From the NCBI GenBank assembly GCA_948919095.1, contig CAQYCU010000058.1:1-9019 (forward strand): 9,019 nucleotides of DNA, given 5' to 3'. The position numbers and the translations under genes are program-made. Origin of the DNA: an uncultured Clostridia bacterium (GTDB lineage: Bacteria; Bacillota; Clostridia; TANB77; CAG-508). The notes beneath the pieces were generated by a model. That model saw nothing but the letters and a program-made list of their open reading frames with translations. It searched no databases and was not told the DNA's origin. Within the stretch, counting starts at the first letter, position 1. Each line of letters begins with the position of its first letter. This document shows, one piece after another, positions 5,504 through 9,019 of this stretch.

Positions 5504-6235
5504 TTAATTTTTTTGTGTTTCTATAAATAATTTTTTATTTATTTTAGGAAATTCCTCATTTACAAAATCTCTGTTATCTATATATTTTTTATAGCTTAAT
5601 TCTAATTGCAATGTTTCAACTTTATTGTTTGAATATTTTTTTATAATATATCCACCACTATATGGAGTATTTAAGCTAACTTTAAAATTAAGACTTTCTA
5701 AAGTACTTTTTATAAGTAGAGTGTATTCTTTATTAAAGGTTTTCCCTTTTTGGTTGCCTAGAACTACGTCTTCATCAATATCTTTACCAAAACTGTGTAA
5801 GTCTATTAAATATATTTTATTAAAATGAGATAATTTATCGTTTATTAGTTTTTGCAAAGCTTGATGGTAAGTGGTGTAGTATTTTTCAATTCTAGTATTA
5901 ATTTCTTTATCTTCTAATTTTGCATGATACATAGGATTATTAAAAGTAGTTTTGGTATAAATATAGCTATCTACATAAGAGGAAGTATTAATATTATTAA
6001 CTATTTCTCTATTGAGGTCAATTACATATCTACTAACATTATTAATAATAGTTGTAATATCTAAATTTTTCAAAAAAGAATATAAATTAGGCAAATACCA
6101 ATCCATATTAGCAAGTATCACATTATCAATCAATTTATTTTTCATAGTTTGTGGGATATATGTACCACTATGAGGAATAGAAACAATTATAGGTGTTATA
6201 TTTTTACTATTGTTCCATATTTCAATTTTATCTAT
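5504..6235 (-). CDS. N-formylglutamate amidohydrolase-like protein with abnormal start
   Basis: The product belongs to the FGase/HutG family, whose characterised members release formate from N-formyl-L-glutamate in histidine breakdown; no other hut gene is visible, so the substrate is open. Counting from codon ATA at 6235, family motifs run IPHSGTYIP (20-28), DWYLPNLY (45-52), VIDLNREI (71-78), LIDLHSFG (143-150), VVLGN (157-161), PYSGGY (191-196) and LQLELS (209-214), so the protein is complete at about 243 residues. The problem is the start: the first in-frame ATG (6145) would remove PHSG and has no ribosome binding site, while upstream there is no ATG, GTG or TTG before stop TAA at 6241-6239. 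AAGGA (6248-6244) lies 8 bases before ATA (6235-6233) and 5 before ATT (6238-6236). Either a rare AUA/AUU start is used or an ATG mutated to ATA. Stop TAA. Confidence 0.72.
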   Translation of the reverse strand: MDKIEIWNNSKNITPIIVSIPHSGTYIPQTMKNKLIDNVILANMDWYLPNLYSFLKNLDITTIINNVSRYVIDLNREIVNNINTSSYVDSYIYTKTTFNNPMYHAKLEDKEINTRIEKYYTTYHQALQKLINDKLSHFNKIYLIDLHSFGKDIDEDVVLGNQKGKTFNKEYTLLIKSTLESLNFKVSLNTPYSGGYIIKKYSNNKVETLQLELSYKKYIDNRDFVNEEFPKINKKLFIETQKN

Positions 6236-6268
6236 AATTTATTTCCTTAATAGAATTTTTTAAATAAA

Positions 6269-6299
6269 AGAGTAATATCAATTTATCTGATATTACTCT
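6269..6299 (-). terminator. Terminator downstream of tRNA-Arg
   Basis: A perfect 12-bp stem (6269-6280 with 6288-6299, 7-base loop) is followed on the minus strand by TTTATTTAAAAAA. It lies 39 bases beyond the tRNA 3' end and only 21 bases before the ribosome binding site of the amidohydrolase-like gene. The stem is AT-rich, so termination may be partial. Confidence 0.72.
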
Positions 6300-6307
6300 A
6301 TCATATT

Positions 6308-6333
6308 ATTCTTATACGGATTCGGATAAGAAT
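6308..6333 (-). repeat. Small hairpin directly after the tRNA
   Basis: ATTCTTAT (6308-6315) pairs with ATAAGAAT (6326-6333); two further C-G pairs can form inside after one mismatch. It begins 5 bases past the tRNA CCA end in the minus-strand RNA and lacks a U-run. It may help 3' trailer processing, but this is only structural inference. Confidence 0.45.
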
Positions 6334-6337
6334 GCTT

Positions 6338-6414
<77 letters not shown>

Positions 6415-6433
6415 ATAATATTGAACAATGATT

Positions 6434-6462
6434 ATAATAACACAAATTCACATCAATGTCAA
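6434..6462 (-). promoter_or_regulatory. Promoter of tRNA-Arg
   Basis: On the minus strand TTGACA (6462-6457) and TATTAT (6439-6434) are separated by 17 bases, with TGT immediately before the -10 (extended -10). The expected start near 6427 leaves a 5' leader of about 13 bases for RNase P to remove. It lies within 50 bases of the stop of the dGTPase-like gene. Confidence 0.82.
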
Positions 6463-6480
6463 TATGTAAATTATGGATTT

Positions 6481-7662
6481 TTAAAATTTAATTATTTTAT
6501 TATACATTTTTATTGCATAGTTGTCTGTCATACCTGAAATGTAGTAAATTATAGCTTTTATGTAGTCTTTTTCATTATTTATATCAAATAATACTTTGTT
6601 TTTATTGTTTTCTGCTCTTTCTATGTTCCAATAGTTTTTTAGCCATTCTTCAAAGTCACTAATTACCGCAAAATAGTTTTCTTGTATTTTTGTTTTGTTA
6701 TGATAGCTTTCTTTTAAAACCTCAAATATCTTGTTAATTACAAGGGCAAAGTATTCATTTGATGCTATTAACTTATCTGATAAATATATGTTTTGATAAT
6801 TGAATTTTTTAATTTTGTTCATTTTATTAAACATTCTTTCAGAAAAACATAGTCCATTTTCTATTGATGAATTCATACATAAATCGTAAACTAAGTCATT
6901 TACAATGTTTGTATTATTTATTTTTTCATTTTTATTTATTTCTAGCAAGTTATAGAGTTCTTCTAGTTTTTCATCTAGTATTCCTAAAGTTATTGCGTCT
7001 GCAATATCTCTTCCTAAGTATGAGATTTTGTCTGCAATTTTTACAACACAGCCTTCCCAAGTATAAGGTGCATATTGATTTGGTGTTTTATAACTTTCCA
7101 AATTGATAAATTCATTTCTAGGTTTTATTTGATTTTCGTCTATTTCGCCACAGTGTGATATTATTCCATCTCTAACAGCATAAGTTAGATTTAAGTTTTG
7201 CATGTTTCCATCTGGGTCTTCTAAAGTTTCTATTTTATCTACTGTATCTAGTCCATTTCTTTCATGCCAAAAGCCCTCTCCTAATTCACGTTTTGAAATA
7301 TATGATAATACTTTTTCTCCTTGATGACCAAATGGGCTATGTCCTATATCATGTGCAGTTGCTATTGCTTTTGTAAGTTCTGTGTTTAGGCCTAAATATT
7401 TCGCTATTGTATAGCTAATAGATTCTACAAGTATTACATGTTCTGTCCTAGTGCATATATGGTCATCTTCTGGTGAAAAGAATACTTGAGTTTTATGCTT
7501 TAAACGTCTATAGCTCCTGCTATGAATTATTCTTGTGTAATCTCTTTCAAATTCTGTTCGCATTTCACTGTTTCTACTATATAATGCTTTTTCTCTACTT
7601 ATACTATTTTCCCATTTTTCACTTTTGTTAGTTGTGGCAACTTCTTTTAATATTCCTTGCAA
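6481..7662 (-). CDS. Deoxyguanosinetriphosphate triphosphohydrolase-like HD protein
   Basis: dGTPases hydrolyse dGTP, or dNTPs in Dgt-like relatives, to deoxynucleoside and triphosphate, controlling dNTP pools and often resisting phage replication. The 393-residue product has the family segment RDYTRIIHSRSYRRLKHKTQ (40-59) and the HD metal site: H75 in TRTEHVILVES, H104-D105 in TAHDIGHSPFGHQGEKVL, and D211 in KIADKISYLGRDI. The C-terminal half is helical and more variable. It belongs to the shorter Dgt-like group, whose nucleotide preference cannot be read from sequence. The start is TTG at 7662-7660: AAAAGGAG (7678-7671) stands 8 bases upstream, and MQGILKEV reads directly into the family sequence. 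Stop is TAA. It is divergent from the Nudix gene across 167 bases holding two facing promoters and a cre-like palindrome. Confidence 0.94.
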   Translation of the reverse strand: MQGILKEVATTNKSEKWENSISREKALYSRNSEMRTEFERDYTRIIHSRSYRRLKHKTQVFFSPEDDHICTRTEHVILVESISYTIAKYLGLNTELTKAIATAHDIGHSPFGHQGEKVLSYISKRELGEGFWHERNGLDTVDKIETLEDPDGNMQNLNLTYAVRDGIISHCGEIDENQIKPRNEFINLESYKTPNQYAPYTWEGCVVKIADKISYLGRDIADAITLGILDEKLEELYNLLEINKNEKINNTNIVNDLVYDLCMNSSIENGLCFSERMFNKMNKIKKFNYQNIYLSDKLIASNEYFALVINKIFEVLKESYHNKTKIQENYFAVISDFEEWLKNYWNIERAENNKNKVLFDINNEKDYIKAIIYYISGMTDNYAIKMYNKIIKF

Positions 7663-7708
7663 TTTTAATTCTCCTTTTCAAATCTCTGTTTTGCTCATTT
7701 CATCTAAG

Positions 7709-7737
7709 ATTATACTTTATTTGTATTTCAAAGTCAA
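7709..7737 (-). promoter_or_regulatory. Promoter of the dGTPase-like gene
   Basis: On the minus strand TTGACT (7737-7732) and TATAAT (7714-7709) are separated by exactly 17 bases. The expected start is near 7702, about 40 bases before the TTG start codon. Confidence 0.85.
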
Positions 7738-7753
7738 TAGATGTGCAAAATTT

Positions 7754-7768
7754 TGTTTGCGTTTGCAT
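7754..7768 (-). promoter_or_regulatory. cre-like palindrome between divergent promoters
   Basis: The minus-strand 15-mer ATGCAAACGCAAACA fits the CcpA catabolite-response consensus WTGNAANCGNWNNCA at every defined position. It misses two positions of the stricter TGWAANCGNTNWCA form. It lies inside a wider symmetric block (TGCAAA 7744-7749, TTTGCA 7762-7767), just upstream of the Nudix -35 and about 59 bases upstream of the predicted dGTPase-gene start. LacI/GalR-family regulators bind CG-centred palindromes of this kind. Whether one binds here is inference. Confidence 0.45.
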
Positions 7769-7769
7769 G

Positions 7770-7797
7770 TTGACTTTTTTTAGTTTTTAGATATAAT
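7770..7797 (+). promoter_or_regulatory. Promoter of the Nudix-TsaC unit
   Basis: TTGACT (7770-7775) and a perfect TATAAT (7792-7797) are separated by 16 bases. The expected start near 7804 leaves about 26 bases of leader, containing the GGGGTGA ribosome binding site. The -35 box begins two bases after the cre-like palindrome, so a bound regulator would contact polymerase at this promoter. Confidence 0.8.
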
Positions 7798-7829
7798 ATA
7801 CATTAATAAATTTATGGGGTGAATTGAAT

Positions 7830-8234
7830 ATGGATGTTGTTGGTACTATGTTTTTTAAAGATAATAAATTGTTAATTGATAAACCTAGAAAGCGTTCTAC
7901 CTATCAGATGATTGGTGGTAAGGTCGAGGATAATGAAAGTCCTATTGAAGCTGCAATAAGAGAGTGCCACGAAGAACTTGGTAGTAATGTTATTTTTGAT
8001 GAAAATTCTTTTGAGTTAATTTTGGAATTTGATGAAATTGCTACAAGTGATGGCGTTACGCCTATTCATTTTTATGTTTTTCAATATACTGGTGTTCTTA
8101 GTGGAACTCTTCAAGTTTCTGAAGAAATAAAGAGTTTCTTATGGTATAATTCTTCTTTTGGTACTGATATTTTGTCAAATACTTTAAAAAATGAGGTTGT
8201 ACCATATTGTTTAAAGAATAATTTGATTACATAA
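7830..8234 (+). CDS. Nudix hydrolase (MutT-like)
   Basis: Nudix enzymes cleave nucleoside diphosphates linked to another moiety, including damaged dNTPs, using Mg2+. The 134-residue product carries a complete Nudix box fitting GX5EX7REUXEEXGU: G30, E36, R44-E45, E48-E49 and G51 in GGKVEDNESPIEAAIRECHE followed by ELGSN. The preceding PRKRSTYQMIGGK (19-31) is the usual lead-in strand; IHFYVFQYTG and EEIKSFLWY form the later beta strands of the fold. Size is typical of single-domain MutT-like proteins; the substrate is not predictable. The start is ATG 7830, 7 bases after GGGGTGA (7816-7822). An in-frame TTG two codons earlier is too close to that site. Stop TAA lies 57 bases before the TsaC-type gene, probably in the same transcript. 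Confidence 0.93.
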   Translation: MDVVGTMFFKDNKLLIDKPRKRSTYQMIGGKVEDNESPIEAAIRECHEELGSNVIFDENSFELILEFDEIATSDGVTPIHFYVFQYTGVLSGTLQVSEEIKSFLWYNSSFGTDILSNTLKNEVVPYCLKNNLIT

Positions 8235-8291
8235 CTTCTGTGTCGAATTTTGTAAATATTAGTTTTGCTTGAAAATGGGAGATTTTGTTAT

Positions 8292-8921
8292 ATGAATAAA
8301 TATATTGATTTTAAAGAGTTTGTTGATACTGAAAAGTTAAAATTTGTTGCGAATGAAATGCGTAATGGTAAAATTGTTGTATTTCCTACTGAAACTGTTT
8401 ATGGCATTGGTACTAATGGGCTAAATGAGGCTTCAGTTCAGAAATTATATGAGATACGCAATAGACCTACTACTAAGCCTATTAGTTTATTAGTTTCTGA
8501 TATTAGTATGGCTCAAAAATATACTAAGTCTATAAGTGATATTGAGTATAAAATTATGAATGCTTTTTTTCCTGGTCCACTAACTATTGTTTTAAAAAAG
8601 GCTGCTATCGTGCCTAATATTACTACTGCTAATAGTGAGTTTGTGGGTATTCGTATGCCTGAAAATGATATTGCAAGAAATCTTGTTTCATATGCTGGTG
8701 TACCTATTGCAACTCCTAGCGCTAATATTGCTGGACATCCTAGTGGTACTAATATTAAGAGCATTATGAATGATTTTAGTAATACTGTTGATTATTTTAT
8801 TGATAGTGGTGAGAGTAAGATTGGGCAGGCTTCTACTGTTGTTAAGGTTGAAGATAGCGTGCCTGTTATTTTGAGGGAAGGCAGTATTTCTTTAGAAGAG
8901 ATTAAAAGTGTGATTGGTTAG
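8292..8921 (+). CDS. tsaC: L-threonylcarbamoyladenylate synthase (YrdC/TsaC/Sua5 family)
   Basis: This enzyme makes threonylcarbamoyl-AMP from threonine, bicarbonate and ATP, the first step of t6A37 formation on ANN-decoding tRNAs; TsaB, TsaD and TsaE complete it elsewhere. The 209-residue product is the single-domain YrdC form, lacking the extra C-terminal domain of longer Sua5 proteins. Motifs are GKIVVFPTETVYGIG (26-40), KLYEIRNRPTTKPISLLV (51-68), FFPGPLTIVLKK (92-103), VGIRMPEN (117-124), ATPSANIAGHPSGT (139-152) and STVVK with ILREG near the C-terminus. GGGAG (8278-8282) about 10 bases upstream supports ATG 8292; the frame is open to a TTG at 8265, but that codon has no ribosome binding site. 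Stop is TAG. It follows the Nudix gene in the same direction with no terminator between them, so co-transcription is likely. The local tRNA-Arg(UCU) is a predicted substrate of the pathway. Confidence 0.94.
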   Translation: MNKYIDFKEFVDTEKLKFVANEMRNGKIVVFPTETVYGIGTNGLNEASVQKLYEIRNRPTTKPISLLVSDISMAQKYTKSISDIEYKIMNAFFPGPLTIVLKKAAIVPNITTANSEFVGIRMPENDIARNLVSYAGVPIATPSANIAGHPSGTNIKSIMNDFSNTVDYFIDSGESKIGQASTVVKVEDSVPVILREGSISLEEIKSVIG

Positions 8922-8966
8922 ATTTAATTATTTTATACAATATAATTAAAAGAGATTTAGTTTTTC

Positions 8967-9019
8967 TGTACTGAACCCAAAAAATTGGACATTTTTTGAT
9001 TAGGTACTAGGCAACTTGG
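8967..9019. mobile_element. Terminal inverted repeat of an IS3/IS150-like element (cut by window edge)
   Basis: The sequence beginning TGTACTGAACCC at 8967 and continuing with an A-run, then TTGGACA (8985-8991), has the form of IS3-family, IS150-group ends: 5' TG, then a run of C, A-rich tract, then TTGGACA. It lies in non-coding DNA 45 bases after the TsaC-type gene stop. The window ends before any transposase frame, the other end or the target duplication can be seen, so the size and intactness of the element are unknown. Confidence 0.6.

Noticed and set aside
5491..5516. A/T hairpin (ACAAAAAA with TTTTTTGT) as a terminator between the convergent HAD and amidohydrolase-like genes
   Set aside because: It has only one G-C pair and overlaps the amidohydrolase-like stop codon, too weak to call.
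7824..7829. TTG at 7824 as the Nudix start
   Set aside because: It would lie only one base from the GGGGTGA ribosome binding site; ATG at 7830 has the proper spacing.
8513..8764. A minus-strand hydrophobic reading frame opposite the TsaC-type gene
   Set aside because: It is fully contained in the antisense of a well-conserved gene with no start signals; its hydrophobicity comes from complementing the real codons.
8923..8950. Nine-bp stem (TTTAATTAT with ATAATTAAA) as terminator of the TsaC-type gene
   Set aside because: It is all A/T and followed by AAGAGATTTAG, not a U-run. It could be chance in AT-rich DNA.

Overview
The window is AT-rich bacterial DNA. Its strong AGGAGG-type ribosome binding sites, sigma-A promoters with near-consensus -35 and -10 boxes, Gram-positive-type long S12 protein and AT-biased codons point to a low-GC Bacillota (Clostridia-like or a related gut lineage). 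No species can be named. All eleven complete genes end in TAA or TAG, none in TGA, and three use GTG or TTG starts.

Layout. Positions 1-1446 (minus strand) carry the str ribosomal operon rpsL-rpsG-fusA, with fusA cut by the window edge, its own promoter at 1547-1575, and unusually long, structured intercistronic gaps. Positions 1667-3225 (minus) hold a two-gene unit of unknown function: a 50-residue protein and a 421-residue coiled-coil protein, with a strong extended -10 promoter and a strong terminator. Positions 3279-6300 are a patchwork of single genes: an APH/choline-kinase-type phosphotransferase broken by an in-frame TGA (+), a PPC/DUF296 protein (-), a HAD hydrolase (+), and an N-formylglutamate amidohydrolase-like gene (-) whose conserved N-terminus has no normal start codon. 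A tRNA-Arg(UCU) gene follows at 6338-6414 (-). Positions 6481-8921 hold a dGTPase-like HD hydrolase (-), divergent from a Nudix hydrolase and a TsaC/Sua5 threonylcarbamoyl-AMP synthase (+). The last ~50 bases look like the terminal inverted repeat of an IS3/IS150-type insertion sequence.

How the genes relate. The str operon makes translation components. TsaC starts synthesis of the t6A37 modification, and the tRNA-Arg(UCU) here has the U36-A37-A38 context that t6A enzymes recognise. dGTPase-like, Nudix and HAD proteins are typical nucleotide- or metabolite-sanitising enzymes. The dGTPase and Nudix genes diverge around a palindrome that fits a CcpA (cre) consensus.

The points most worth attention are the two probable gene lesions (TGA at 3857-3859; ATA in place of ATG at 6233-6235), the unrecognised coiled-coil operon, the cre-like site between divergent promoters, and the str promoter whose -10 box lies inside an inverted repeat. 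I did not recognise a clearly new multi-gene defence or mobile system.
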